Positions 35,392 to 46,362 of a stretch of DNA of 64,000 nucleotides are shown here, piece by piece. The first letter of the stretch is position 1; the number at the start of each line of letters is the position of its first letter. The stretch comes from Heterostelium album PN500 (lineage: Eukaryota > Evosea > Eumycetozoa > Acytosteliales > Acytosteliaceae): NCBI RefSeq assembly GCF_000004825.1, contig NW_008805089.1, positions 806,001-870,000 of the forward strand, in the 5' to 3' direction. The notes beneath the pieces are model-generated. The model did not search any database. It worked only from the letters and a program-made list of their open reading frames with translations, and was not told where the DNA came from. The position numbers and the translations under genes were made by a program.

Positions 35392-36218
35392 ATGCTTAGT
35401 GCCAATAAATTATTAGAACTATTTTTATTGTTGATATCGGCATCTTCGTTATCTTTGATTATATACTCACTAACACAGCCATGGTACATCATTTCCACAT
35501 TGTCCGGTGATGGTATCAGTCAATATACTAAATTCGAATGGTCTAAATATTCTTCCTATGTAAGTCTAATTAGAGTTTTGCGAGTCAGCTGAAATTAGCA
35601 TACTTATGTAACATCTTAATTTTAAAGGTTTCCGATGGAACAAAAGTAGATACAAATAGCTATAAAGGATTACATATACATCTAACTATAACAGCTACCT
35701 TTGTGTTGCTGGTGATCTCTTTGATACCGGCATTCTCACAGGCATTCCTCTGTCTGATGTTCCTGCCGAAAATGACAAACAAACGTAAGCTTGCTCTGTC
35801 AGCGATTGCTGTTTCAACGATGGCGTTCATTATTCAGTTGGTTGGATTCGCCACATACTTTAGCTTGACCGATAATCTAAAGGCCGACAACTTTATGGAG
35901 TGCAAAGGAGAGTATTTCTGCCGTGACTTCAAAGGTGACTCAACAGACTACCACAAAAAAGCGGATTACCATCAACCTATTATCGATCAAAAATTGTACA
36001 TTAACAGCAGTTATAACAGCAACAACAATAGTAGTAGTAGCAACAGTGCGGATAATAATCAACTACAATATAGCTGGGGACCTTTAGGTGGATTTTATTT
36101 TATACTCACTGGAATGATTTGTTCCTTTATCACACTGATGGTATCGATCGTTTTATATCAAGTTCACAAGATCGAGAATGATGAATATCTTCCTCTGAGA
36201 AGAACCAATGTAAATTAA
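35392..36218 (+). CDS. Four-TM membrane protein B (claudin-like topology)
   Basis: Exons 35392-35559 and 35628-36218, with a phase-0 intron (acceptor aaag), give about 252 residues. The ATG at 35392 is the first in frame; upstream there is only a TTG. Hydrophobic segments are LFLLLISASSLSLIIYSL, FVLLVISLIPAFSQAFLCLM, ALSAIAVSTMAFIIQLVGF and FILTGMICSFITLMVSIVLY. Extracellular motifs TQPWYII, NFMECKGEYFCRDF and SWGPLGGFYF match those of 4-TM protein A, but the cytosolic tail is short (HKIENDEYLPLRRTNVN). A Ser/Asn insertion (SYNSNNNSSSSNSADNN) enlarges the second loop. The PWY and paired-Cys layout recalls claudin/PMP22-type tetraspans, but homology is unproven. Confidence 0.82.
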
Positions 36219-36396
36219 TCAATTATAATATCCTGTCTTAGTATAAGTATATTATATATTTCCTTTTTAAAATAAATTCGAAGAAAATTTCTTATATACA
36301 TTTCAAACAAAGTTTTTTTTTTTTTTTTTTTTTTGATTAATTCATTGTTGTAGTCATTTTATGTAGAGTAGATATAGATATATATATATATACTAG

Positions 36397-36942
36397 ATGG
36401 ACATGAATAATTTTATTAATGGAAATGGTGTTGCTATAAAGGTGTCAAAAGATTCTTTGAGTATGGCAGAGCAAATGGTTGGTTCCATACAGGAAAAAGA
36501 GTATGATTCATGGTTGGGTAAACGTGATAGAGATGATGATGATGATGATAATAATAATCAAGATGGTGGTGGTGGTGATGACGATGATGTATTCTATTCA
36601 CAATCATCACAGAATGAACAACAAGGTGAGGAAGATGACGACAATCAAGAAGGTGATAAAGATATCAGAAATGAAAGAGCACCAAGAGAAGAGTACAAAA
36701 AGAATAAATTCGATGCAAAGAGTCAGACTGCATTTACCACTGGCAAAGGTCATCGTATTAGAATATCAATGGAGAAGTTAAACAACGCTGATAGACTGAT
36801 AAACAATATCAAAGAAGATGATATAGATTTAGATGCTTTTCGTGATGATCTAGTACTTTTAGAACAACCTTTAACAAAGAATACTAAAGAAGAAGACGAA
36901 GAACAACAACAAAACAACAACAATAATAATAATAAAGTATAG
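36397..36942 (+). CDS. Small acidic protein with two BRC-like repeats
   Basis: A single exon of 181 codons begins MDMNNFINGNGVAIKVSKDS. Residues 6-31 (FINGNGVAIKVSKDSLSMAE) and ~112-137 (FTTGKGHRIRISMEKLNNAD) fit, without gaps, the BRCA2 BRC-repeat pattern F-x-x-A-x-G-x-x-I/V-x-V/I-S-x-x-x-L-x-x-A. The main change is Gly for the Ala of FxxA in both. BRC repeats bind RAD51. Between and after them lie D/E-, Q- and N-rich disordered tracts (DRDDDDDDNNNQDGGGG). No OB folds, helical domain or further exon were seen. I infer a small RAD51-family-binding protein; an unrelated helical motif with chance likeness is the alternative. The gene itself is well supported by length and composition; the function is not. 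Confidence 0.7.
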   Translation: MDMNNFINGNGVAIKVSKDSLSMAEQMVGSIQEKEYDSWLGKRDRDDDDDDNNNQDGGGGDDDDVFYSQSSQNEQQGEEDDDNQEGDKDIRNERAPREEYKKNKFDAKSQTAFTTGKGHRIRISMEKLNNADRLINNIKEDDIDLDAFRDDLVLLEQPLTKNTKEEDEEQQQNNNNNNNKV

Positions 36943-37268
36943 ATTTTCAATGTATTATAATTATGTAAAGTAAATAACATTTTAAAACAACAAGTCATTT
37001 TTCTTTTTATTTATATTTTAAATATTATTTTAATAATTTATATACATGAATTAAACAATCACTTGAACAAGATACAATCTAATTAGATATTATAATGTTA
37101 GTTTTAGATAAAAGATATTATTGCTCCTATGTTTATGCAAGTATGTACATACTCTATTCTTTTTTTTATTCCACTTTAAACCTTCTATAGAACCTAAATG
37201 TACTCTCTTACTATATACTTTTGTCTAAACAATAAATATTATAAAATTAGTTATTTATAAATCGATTA
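36943..37268. other. Convergent intergenic region
   Basis: 326 bases of A/T-rich 3' flanking DNA between the BRC-like gene (+) and the WD40 gene (-). Nothing else was seen. Confidence 0.6.
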
Positions 37269-39440
37269 TCATGATATGTAAATTTTAGACAAAACAATAT
37301 TGTTTGTGTTGATAATTACTTTTGTTTCCAAATCAAATATAAATATCCAACCGTTTTGTGTTGCACATACAACTTGATAGTTTTTGTAGTTGTCATGATT
37401 ACTATCAGTATTGTTATTACTATTAATATTATTACTGTTGTTGTTGTTGCTGTTGTTGTTGATACTATTTGTCTTTTTCACCAATGATAAATAAGTAACG
37501 GTATGCCACTCACCAACATCGTTTGTAGTTTGAAATTTAAGATTCTCTGTCCAGTTGGTAGTGTTCCATAATCTTATGGTATGGTCATCAGCACAGCTCG
37601 CTAGAATATTATCATGCCAATCTACACAAGTCACTGCCAATGTATGTCCTTGCATCACAGATACTTCTGCGCCATCTGTCACCATCCAAACTGCGATGGT
37701 CTGATCCTCCGAGCAAGTCGCAATCTTATCACCTTGATCATTAAAACATAACGACCAAATCTCTGCAAAGTGTATAATAGATCCAAACTTTAAATCTTGT
37801 GGTTCACCTTTCTTTGGTAGATGAACCTGTTTCTTCCACGTTAATTTGAATTTACATTGTATTCTAATCTTTTCTTTTTCATCCTCATCCACTTCCTCTT
37901 CTTCCTCATCATCTTCTTTTTCATTTTCATCATCTTCACAAATAGCATAATCATCATATTTATAAATATAAAGATTTCCACCTGTTGTTCCAACTGCCAA
38001 TAAAGGTGAATTACTATTATTACTATTATTATACCATTGAATTGCTGTTATTCCATCATTAAGATTATCAATCATTGTAGATTTCTTTGTCTCTAGTGAA
38101 TAGTACATTAAACTTCCATCCATTAATCCAACGATGATGAATGTTTGAGTTGGACAGGCATTCCATGCTAAACTACGTACTGGAACACCTAGTATGTGAC
38201 TTTGAATAGGTTGTTCACCGATGTGATCGTCAGCAACTGACCAAATCAATAGATTACCCATAAAGTCACCACAAGCAACCATCAAACCATCATCGTTGAA
38301 ATCAACACCACAACATGTAATCTCATGGAATTTCAACTGATAGTATGGTGGTACATCTTGTTGTGATATAGGTGCAATCGGTGACACCACCTTACTACTG
38401 TCATATTTGAACTGCTCCTCTATCGATAGATTGTGTAGTCCTGATTCATCGAATATCCATATCCTCTGATTCTTAACTGCCCATCTCATTGCATAGACAA
38501 CACCATGTGAACTTTTAATCGAATAACTACTACTACTACCACTACTATTACTGTCGGTGTTTCCAATCTTATTATAAATATATATCATTGAGTTTGAAGA
38601 TGGTACAATTATCTGATATTTTTGTTGGTCAGATTCATTGGTGGAGGTAGTTAACAGAAGATCTTTAATCAATCCACTTCCAGCTGTTTCTATTTCCCAT
38701 TTGATAGTTAATGTATCCATATCTAATACTTGGATTACTCTTCCACGAGTAAGAGTGATGATGTTGCTCGATATATCTCTAACCAGTGCAGTGCAACCTT
38801 TTCCAGGTGATTCCAGCTTATTCAGTGTCTGACCGGTGCGCCAATTCAGAGTGACCAATTCTATCTTATTATCTCCAACCTTGAGTGTACGTGCATCTTG
38901 ATAGCCGTCTTTTCCTACGTCCTGTCTAACGACCAGTATCTTATCGCAATCGAATAGCTCACCATAGAAATAAAGGTTTCCATCTAGAGTCGCTGCCAAA
39001 CTCGCCAACTTCTCAGTCATATCAAATTTGACAATATAGACACGACAATTTCCATGCTCACTCGATAGTCCAACGTAAATAAGATTACTATCGTTTGGAT
39101 CTATCCAATAAGAGAGATGCATTATCTTTATACAATCGTTAGGTATATCTTCTCTAAGAGGTAGCTTGAACTCGACCAGCGACTGCCATTGATGGTTGTA
39201 GATAGCGACATCACCAGAGTAAGATGCGCTGATATAATAGCTATTTGACAAACGAACTAAACAAGTAATAACATCTGAATGTAACTGTTTAAATAATAAT
39301 TGTCTACCTCTTTTTATATCCCATTTGCAAACCGACGGTCCAATAGCAAGTGTTATTTCAAATTCATTATTATTATCATCATCATTGATACATGATATAT
39401 ATCTTGATGATCCAACACCAAATGAATGTAATAATTCCAT
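37269..39440 (-). CDS. WD40-repeat protein
   Basis: A single exon of 723 codons. Several WD40 units are visible. Near the C-terminus, FAEIWSLCFNDQGDKIATCS is followed by EDQTIAVW. The next unit is HTLAVTCVDWHDNILASCAD with DDHTIRLWN. Further upstream are VDFNDDGLMVACGDFMGNLLIWS and SLAWNACPTQTFIIVG. An N-terminal block (ITLAIGPSVCKWDIKRGRQL, HSDVITCLVRL) suggests a second propeller. A D/E run interrupts blade spacing at ~residues 505-530, and N/S runs lie near 675-700. Most likely a scaffold made of two beta-propellers. I cannot name the orthologue. Confidence 0.85.
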   Translation of the reverse strand: MELLHSFGVGSSRYISCINDDDNNNEFEITLAIGPSVCKWDIKRGRQLLFKQLHSDVITCLVRLSNSYYISASYSGDVAIYNHQWQSLVEFKLPLREDIPNDCIKIMHLSYWIDPNDSNLIYVGLSSEHGNCRVYIVKFDMTEKLASLAATLDGNLYFYGELFDCDKILVVRQDVGKDGYQDARTLKVGDNKIELVTLNWRTGQTLNKLESPGKGCTALVRDISSNIITLTRGRVIQVLDMDTLTIKWEIETAGSGLIKDLLLTTSTNESDQQKYQIIVPSSNSMIYIYNKIGNTDSNSSGSSSSYSIKSSHGVVYAMRWAVKNQRIWIFDESGLHNLSIEEQFKYDSSKVVSPIAPISQQDVPPYYQLKFHEITCCGVDFNDDGLMVACGDFMGNLLIWSVADDHIGEQPIQSHILGVPVRSLAWNACPTQTFIIVGLMDGSLMYYSLETKKSTMIDNLNDGITAIQWYNNSNNSNSPLLAVGTTGGNLYIYKYDDYAICEDDENEKEDDEEEEEVDEDEKEKIRIQCKFKLTWKKQVHLPKKGEPQDLKFGSIIHFAEIWSLCFNDQGDKIATCSEDQTIAVWMVTDGAEVSVMQGHTLAVTCVDWHDNILASCADDHTIRLWNTTNWTENLKFQTTNDVGEWHTVTYLSLVKKTNSINNNSNNNNSNNINSNNNTDSNHDNYKNYQVVCATQNGWIFIFDLETKVIINTNNIVLSKIYIS

Positions 39441-39705
39441 ATCTCTAACTAATAAATAATATTAAATAATTATATTAATAATACAAATGTAAACGTATTT
39501 GTTTGAACTTGAGATCAAAAACTTAATTCGTTTTTATTGATGAGTTCATTTTTAAAGATAGCACTTCATTGATTTTGAGTTATGACTGTTGATGAATCAC
39601 CACCACCATTATAATTGTTTAATTTTTTAACATTTTAATAAATATCTTTTTATTTCTTATTTTTCTTTTGTATTTATATTATTAATATGTATATATGTAT
39701 ATATA

Positions 39706-41243
39706 ATGAAATCATTCTTTTCAAACTTTACTAAAAGTTCAACAAACAATAACAATAGTCTAAATAATAATAGTAGTGGTGTTGGTAATAATAACAATAG
39801 CTCATCTTCATTAAGAGCATCACTTCTGTCAACCAACTCTTTTGATAGTTTTAATTGTTTTGATAAAGTTAGAATTGCTGTAGTTGGTGATACAACAGTA
39901 GGTATGTTTAATGTTGTGTTGCAAATCATGATTACTATTATGATATCATTCATATATATCTAACTAATGATCAATGATTAATGATTAATTAACAGGTAAA
40001 ACATCATTAGTCAACCTTATTTGTAAAAATCAAGTTATAGATTCACCTTCATGGACATGTGGTTGTAATACTGATATTAAAGTAATGAATATACTACTAA
40101 TCGAACTACACAACATAGAAACTAATTATTAATAACTGTTATTATTGTTATTTTTAAAATAGATACATGAATATCACTCTAAAGATTATTTTATAGAGTT
40201 TCTAGACGTTGGTGGATCAGCTAAATACAAGATAACAAGATCGCTATTCTACAGTGGTATCAATGGTTTAATAGTTGTCTACGATGTAACCAATAAGAAT
40301 TCACTTTCAAATGTTAAAAAATGGATATTCGAAGTACTTAATAAGATTTCTACATCTACAGCCAATTGGCAACTAAAAGAAACAGAGAATCCAAAGTTAT
40401 TGGAACTCGAAAACATTGTACATCAAAACAACAAAGCACCCAGCATACCGCTACTCATACTCGGTAACAAATCGGATCTCTATCACGATGGAAACTATAT
40501 TGCAAACGATAAACTTGGTAAATTAAGTATTTCTGTTGTAAGTATAGTATTAAATTAATATCAATCATCATCTTTACCTCTAAATATTTTATAGAACTAA
40601 CTTTTTCTGAATATTCAAAAAGTCAGCATTAAAAGCCAATTGTTTTAAGAAGGAATCGGATAACTACAATAAACTGGATCTTTTCTTCAATAAGATAATA
40701 TCGAATATGTTGGCGGGATCGAAACGACGTACTCTTGGCGGTATCTCTCAGGGTGTCTTTAGTTTCAACATTGTTACACCAAGTACTAGTACGAATCATC
40801 AGAACAACAACTACAACAATAACAACGCCAAGAAGAATGGCGGTATACAACAACCAACGGCTGCTGCCTCTGACTTTGGACCACAGGACTATGATCATCT
40901 TAGCACACCACAATCAACAAGCATAACAACATCATCATCATCGACAATAGAGAGACCACTCTATTTAAATCATCAAAATATACATTCATTATCACCAACA
41001 CTTCCACTTACCATACATGATTTGAATAATGATAATGATCATAGTAACGATAATATCTTTTACAATGAAAACTTTTCACCACCTAATAATATTCCATCCA
41101 CATCACTTCCAATGTTTTTATCATCACACAACAACAATAATAACAATAATTATAATGATATAAATACTGAAATAACGATATCTCCTTTGAGAACACCACA
41201 TAGAACAAGATCAACATCGTTTGAAAGAAAATGGAATAAATAA
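39706..41243 (+). CDS. rabl3: Rab-like GTPase of the RABL3 type
   Basis: Four exons, 39706-39901, 39996-40081, 40163-40537 and 40623-41243, give about 425 residues. After an Asn/Ser-rich N-terminal extension, the GTPase fold is complete. The P loop is GDTTVGKTSL, followed by the RABL3-like PSWTCGCNTDIKIHEY. The G3 motif is FLDVGGSAKY (DVGGS, not DTAGQ), with SLFYSGINGLIVVYDVTNKNS after it, G4 GNKSDLY and G5 SALKAN. A long Asn-, Ser- and His-rich tail follows. There is no prenylation Cys at the C-terminus, consistent with RABL3. RABL3 proteins are linked to lipid-modified small-GTPase handling and cell growth in animals; the role in amoebae is inferred only. Exon 4 is placed by the acceptor caaaaag; the earlier atag would put a stop in frame. 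Confidence 0.88.
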
Positions 41244-41613
41244 ATTATTTGTTTTTAAAGAAATCTAACAATTATAACAATTTGTATTTATTTATTGAAA
41301 TAATACCCAATTTTAATATAACGTCTTTGTTTCAATCAATAATAATAAAAAGATAATGAAATATATTAAATTAGGAAAAAACAATGCTGCTCATGAGTCA
41401 TTGTTGTTGGTGACCCTTAAAAAAAAAAAAAAAATTTTTTTTTTTTTTTGATTATTTTTAAAACATTGAAGTTTTTTTTACATCTTCACCATTCTTTATA
41501 ATAATTATATCTATTATTTTAGTCAAGTACTATAACTAAATAATAATATTAACTTTACTTTTTATATAAAATAACTAGTTGTTACAATTAGATAAAGTAA
41601 ATTTTTAAAAAAA
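41244..41613. other. Intergenic region with hairpin and A16T15 palindrome
   Basis: 370 bases. They contain the inverted repeat AACAATG (41380-41386) / CATTGTT (41399-41405) with the palindrome CTCATGAG near the loop centre, then an uninterrupted A16 (41419-41434) followed by T15 (41435-41449). The rest is A/T-rich 3' UTR and promoter DNA. Confidence 0.75.
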
Positions 41614-43134
41614 ATGAGTAGTCCAAGTTATCCATCAATGGGTAGGTTTCATACATTAATCTTACAACTTTAAAACTATATTCATAGAATGAAAAAATGT
41701 GTTAATTTTAATCCAATATATATATAAATATATACATTAATGTAGATCAATATAACCAAAACTACAACCAATCACCACAACAACCAAGTCAACAACAACA
41801 ACAGCAATACTCCAATGTACAACAGCAAGGTCAACAACAATGGAATCAATCAAATCAAAATCAATATGCCACTCAACAACCAGCATTCCACAGAGATGTA
41901 CCACAATACGGACATGTAAGTTGTCACTATTAGATCGTTTATAAATATTAAATGAATGATACTAATACTCGATTTGGGACTTTGCCTATTAGAATCCACA
42001 ATATTCACCACCTGGATTGGCCGATGGTAACTTTGATAGTAATAAATTTATTTCAAACTTTTCAAGCAACCCATTAGCACAAGCAAGTTTATCATACGGT
42101 ATTAACTATGGTCAAACTTTGTTCAATGGTGGAAAGCAATATGTAGATTCAAATGTATGTATATCATCTATACTTACACTAAATATATTAGTTTACTTAT
42201 CAAATCAAATCAAATCAAATAATATAAATATGATTAGCTTGGAAAATACATTTCATTCTCATCGTTGAAGGGATATTTCAATGTAAATACATCATATGTA
42301 TTCAATAAGATTAAATTAATATTATTCCCATTCCGTCAAAAGGTAAATAATAATAATATACTTAACAACTAGGTATTAGAATGAATCAGTAATATCTAAT
42401 TTGACATTCAAAATATCATTAAATACACTTTAGTTGTGGAAAAGAAGAATTTTGAAACAAGGAGATAACGACCATTATCTTCCACCAAGAGATGATATCA
42501 ATGCACCCGATTTATATATTCCAATGATGGCATTTGTAACTTACTTTTTATTATTCGGATTCCAAATGGGAATGAAAAACTCTTTCTCTCCAGACAAGCT
42601 TGGTGCATCCATCAGCAAAGGTATCATCTTTTGGTTGTTGGAAATCGGTTTCTTCAAACTCGGATTCTTCTTTACAAACTCCTATTCCATTCCAATGTAC
42701 GATATGATTGCATACAGTGGTTATAAATATGTATTGTAAGTATCAACTCTAATAATAATTTATTATTATTTATTTAATTTACTAACTGATTCAATGAATC
42801 TTGTGTTTTTTAGGTTGGTATTAACTATGGTAGCAACAATGTTGGCTGGTGGTGCAGTATCGCTATTCGTTCGTCTCTACACCATTGCTTGTATTGGATG
42901 GTTTATGGTATGTAATCATTAATTAATAGAGAGTATTACACCACACCAATTAGTTTAGATTGATTACTAATCTCGCTGATTCAATTATAGATTTGCACTC
43001 TAAGGGTTGTATTATTAAATGACAACAATATGCACTCCGATATGCATCACTTTGAAGGAACAACCAAGAGAAAATACTTTGTTTTTGCCGTTGCAATACT
43101 TCAAGTTGTTTTAATATTACTTTATAGTTTTTAA
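41614..43134 (+). CDS. yif1: YIF1 family protein (Yip1-interacting factor)
   Basis: Seven exons, 41614-41641, 41746-41915, 41993-42154, 42238-42342, 42434-42735, 42814-42907 and 42991-43134, all GT-AG, give about 334 residues. A Gln/Asn-rich cytosolic head is followed by the conserved block NPLAQASLSYGINYGQTLFN and KYISFSSLKGYFNVNTSYVF. Family signatures KLILFPFRQKLWKRRI and NAPDLYIPMMAFVTYFLL come next, then five hydrophobic segments ending FVFAVAILQVVLILLYSF. YIF1 pairs with YIP1 in the ER-Golgi membrane and takes part in COPII vesicle traffic and Rab recruitment. Length and topology match the family. Confidence 0.94.
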
Positions 43135-43345
43135 ATAATAAATAGATAATAAATACGTACAATAAATAAAAATGTCAACAATATAATACAATCATAATAA
43201 TATTTATATTTTAAAGATCTCATTCTATTTATATCTAATCTTATCTTATATTTTTTTTAGTTTTTTTTTTTGATGAGTAAAGATGAAAAAGTATGATCTT
43301 AAAGAAAGATATTTATATTAAATTAACAGTTGTCTTTATTTCTAT

Positions 43346-43786
43346 TTAAAAACCTCCACGAAGAGCTAAAACCAAATGAAGTACTGAACCACCTTCAATT
43401 GAGTAATCTTTAGCAGTCTTTTCATCTCCCCTATTATTATTATCAATTGTTGTTGTTATTGTTATATTGTTAGTAAAGTTTATTGAAAAGAAAATTCAAA
43501 AGTACACTTTTGAATAAAGTTAAATGAATCAAAACATACATTTGTTTACCACCGAAAATAAGTCTTTGTTGTGATGGTGGGATACCTTCTTTCTCTTCAA
43601 CTCTCTCTTTAATACGTTGAATCTACACAGATTTAAATAAGTAATTAATTGAACAAATGTTAGATAATGTCACAGACAAACACATTTGCTATCCTATTTA
43701 TCTTTTGATTAATACAATACCTTGTCAGTTGGGTCGATATCGATTTCAATCTCTTTACCAGTCAAAGTCTTTACTTTAATCAACAT
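43346..43786 (-). CDS. nedd8: NEDD8 ubiquitin-like modifier
   Basis: Exons 43721-43786, 43540-43622 and 43346-43430 give 77 residues. The sequence begins [18 protein letters not shown] and continues through [25 protein letters not shown] and [19 protein letters not shown]. Ala in LALRGG (the position of Arg72 in ubiquitin) is the diagnostic NEDD8 residue that directs E1 choice. The lysine equivalent to ubiquitin K48 is present (GGKQ). Only one residue, Phe, follows the C-terminal GG and must be removed by a NEDD8 protease before conjugation to cullins. The neddylation co-E3 candidate DCN1-like is also in this window (11.6-13.1 kb). Confidence 0.96.
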
Positions 43787-44157
43787 CTTTGTGTTTGTTT
43801 AGTTTGTTTTAGATATATAAAAGTTAATAATACAAAAGAATTATATTTATATGTATGAATATTTTAACAATAGTTTGATGAAAACTTTTGTTTTGTACAA
43901 ATCATCAACCAAACTAAATTAAAAAAAAAAGGAAGAAAATTTTTTGAAAATTTTGAAATTTATTTAAAAAAATATTTAATTTATTGGAATGGGGGATAAA
44001 CTTTGTGATTGATGATGAATCAGAATATGATTATGACACCAATCAAATCTAAATATAAAAATAAAAGAGAAAAAAAAAGATATCTTTATTTTATTAAATT
44101 AAATATTTATTATTATTATTACTACTACTCTGATTAGTGAGTGATCAATATTGATGT
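43787..44157. other. Promoter side of NEDD8 and 3' flank of PAP2 gene
   Basis: 371 bases, A/T-rich, with A runs near 43920-43930. Nothing else was recognised. Confidence 0.6.
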
Positions 44158-45173
44158 TCAGAGTACATTTATCGATAATAGAGTATCGTCTTTCTCAGCA
44201 AATAGCAGTCCATCCTTTGCATAGTGTGGATTGATACGATTCTTTGGTAATGAGCACTCCTTTGATGTCAGAGCATTAAAGTTGGTTTTATATAAAAATG
44301 CACCCATACACAATCCAATCACAGTTCCACCTAAAATCTAGATAAATAATTAAAATGAATTAGCGAATGAATATTAGATATTGTTTTCATCAATTTGATG
44401 TTTGAAAGAGATAATTATATAAATAAAAGACTTACATCTGAAAAATCATGGTGATAATCCATGGTTCTTGAAACAGCAACGAATGCAGATAACATGTAGG
44501 GTGTAAGAACGATGAAAATCTTCCAGGTTGGTGCACCTTCTCTGCGGAACACCTTTAGTTTACCGCAGAGATACAATGAAAGGAATGTCATTGTTGCAAA
44601 TGAAATCGATGAGTGACCCGATGGGAAACTCATTCTACCATCATGAATCAACGATTTATTTTCTGTATCGAATCTGGCTCCATATGATGGTCTATAGCGA
44701 CCTGCCAAAACCTTTAGAAAATCTGTAAATAACATTGTCATTGTAAATGTCTTTTATTTAAATAACATAAATAAAAAAAGAGTTAGTAAATTAATAAGTT
44801 TCATTGATAAATAAACATAATAGTTTGATACAGTTGATTTATAAAGATATATATTACTTACTTGAATTAAACCGAGACATGCATGATGGAAATCATGGAG
44901 ACAACGATGTGAATAGTAGAATGCAGAGAAAATAAGAATTGGTATGCCAAATGCGATTAACATCAACGCCCATGTTGGAACGATGTCTGGCTTCATTGGG
45001 TATTGAATCAGTTGGAATGCGAATCCATCTGGCATATATCTATCGTATGGTTGTATCAAGAAATTGAACAACACTGCTTCCGTAAGGAAGATGACAATGC
45101 ACATCACCCAATCACCGATATGCTGCTTACTGAACCATGGTATATGATTATAGTATCCAATCTTGTGTATCAT
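44158..45173 (-). CDS. PAP2-family lipid phosphate phosphatase
   Basis: Exons 44862-45173, 44436-44750 and 44158-44337, with phase-0 introns, give about 268 residues. All three catalytic PAP2 motifs are intact: KVLAGRYRP (K-x6-RP), PSGHSS (PSGH) and SRTMDYHHDFSD (SR-x5-H-x3-D). Six membrane segments fit the lipid phosphate phosphatase fold, for example WVMCIVIFLTEAVLFNFLI, WALMLIAFGIPILIFSAFYY and KIFIVLTPYMLSAFVAVS. The enzyme should dephosphorylate phosphatidic acid, lysophosphatidate or sphingoid phosphates at the ER or plasma membrane. Splicing of intron 1 uses the acceptor aaaag. Confidence 0.92.
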
Positions 45174-46362
45174 TTTTCGCTATATAGCTAATAACAAATA
45201 AACTAAATGTGTTTTTTTGATCAAAAAAAAAAAAGATTGCTCTCTTGCTAATCGTTACGATTCTATCTCTCTATTTCAAGTACAATTGTCTGTATGTTAC
45301 AAAGTGATGTAGTACAAATATAAATATATAAATATATAAAAAGTATTATAAATAATAGATCGATCGATGATTGAACAAACAAATAATAAATAAATAAACA
45401 AAAAAAAAACAAATAAAATAAATAGAATAATAGAACTGAAAGTAAACTAAAAAATAAAAACCCACATCTAAAATGCATGAAAAATCAAAAAATTGTTTGT
45501 ACTGGTAATTTCGAGAACAATTTTTGCAAAGAATCTTTTTTTTTTTTTTTTTTTGGTAGATTGAGGCAAGATGACCACTGGTCATCGGAACAAAAAATTC
45601 ATTTTTTTTCATGAAATTTATTTACAACAGGAATCATTTGTATAATTAAATGTCGGTTTGTTAATTTTGAATAGTTTTTTATTAAAAAGAGAACAAACAA
45701 ATTTGAATAAATAAAATAAAAAAAAAATCAAGAAATATGTAAAATGTTAAAAATCATTTTGTTTTAGGTAAATAAAAAATCTTTTTATGTAAGAATATGT
45801 AGATACAGAAAAATAAAAATATTTGGAATGGAGTTCACTATTTTTCTCTTGGAGATAGAGATCTTTTTGCTTGTATATATACTAAACGATTTTTCTACTA
45901 TCTTATTGAATTTCCATCATTTCAAAAATTGAAGCTATACATAAAGAATCTAGGTAGAATCATGAAATCTTATACTTATTTTGTTTCTCATTAAGATTCT
46001 TATTTTTTTAAAAAAATATTTATACAAAAATAATTTCCTAAATAAACTTCAAAATCGTAATCTTAGAGATATTTTATTTCAAATTTAATTCAACCCAATT
46101 AAATCTGTAACATTTTTAAATAGAGTATAAATGAATAAAGAATAAGTTTTTTATTTTTTTCATGATAACCTCATATTATCTTAGCTTAATAAAAACAACC
46201 AAACCCAAATCCTAAATTGAGTGGATAGTCCAAAATATTTATTTACAAAAAATAAAAAATAAATAAATTGCAAAAAAAAACCAAAAAAACGATAGTTTCA
46301 TTGAAAACGATCAATGTTTTACTTTATTGAAATATGAATGTATATCATTGTATTAATTATAA
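45174..46362. other. Divergent promoter region between PAP2 and MTO1 genes
   Basis: 1.19 kb of A/T-rich DNA with a T17-18 run near 45537-45554 and A runs near 45225 and 45400. Low-complexity Phe/Tyr/Lys frames occur on the minus strand but are not genes. Confidence 0.6.

Noticed and set aside
45263-45612. Two overlapping minus-strand frames rich in Phe, Tyr and Leu
   Set aside because: Low-complexity translations of T/A-rich promoter DNA between divergent genes.
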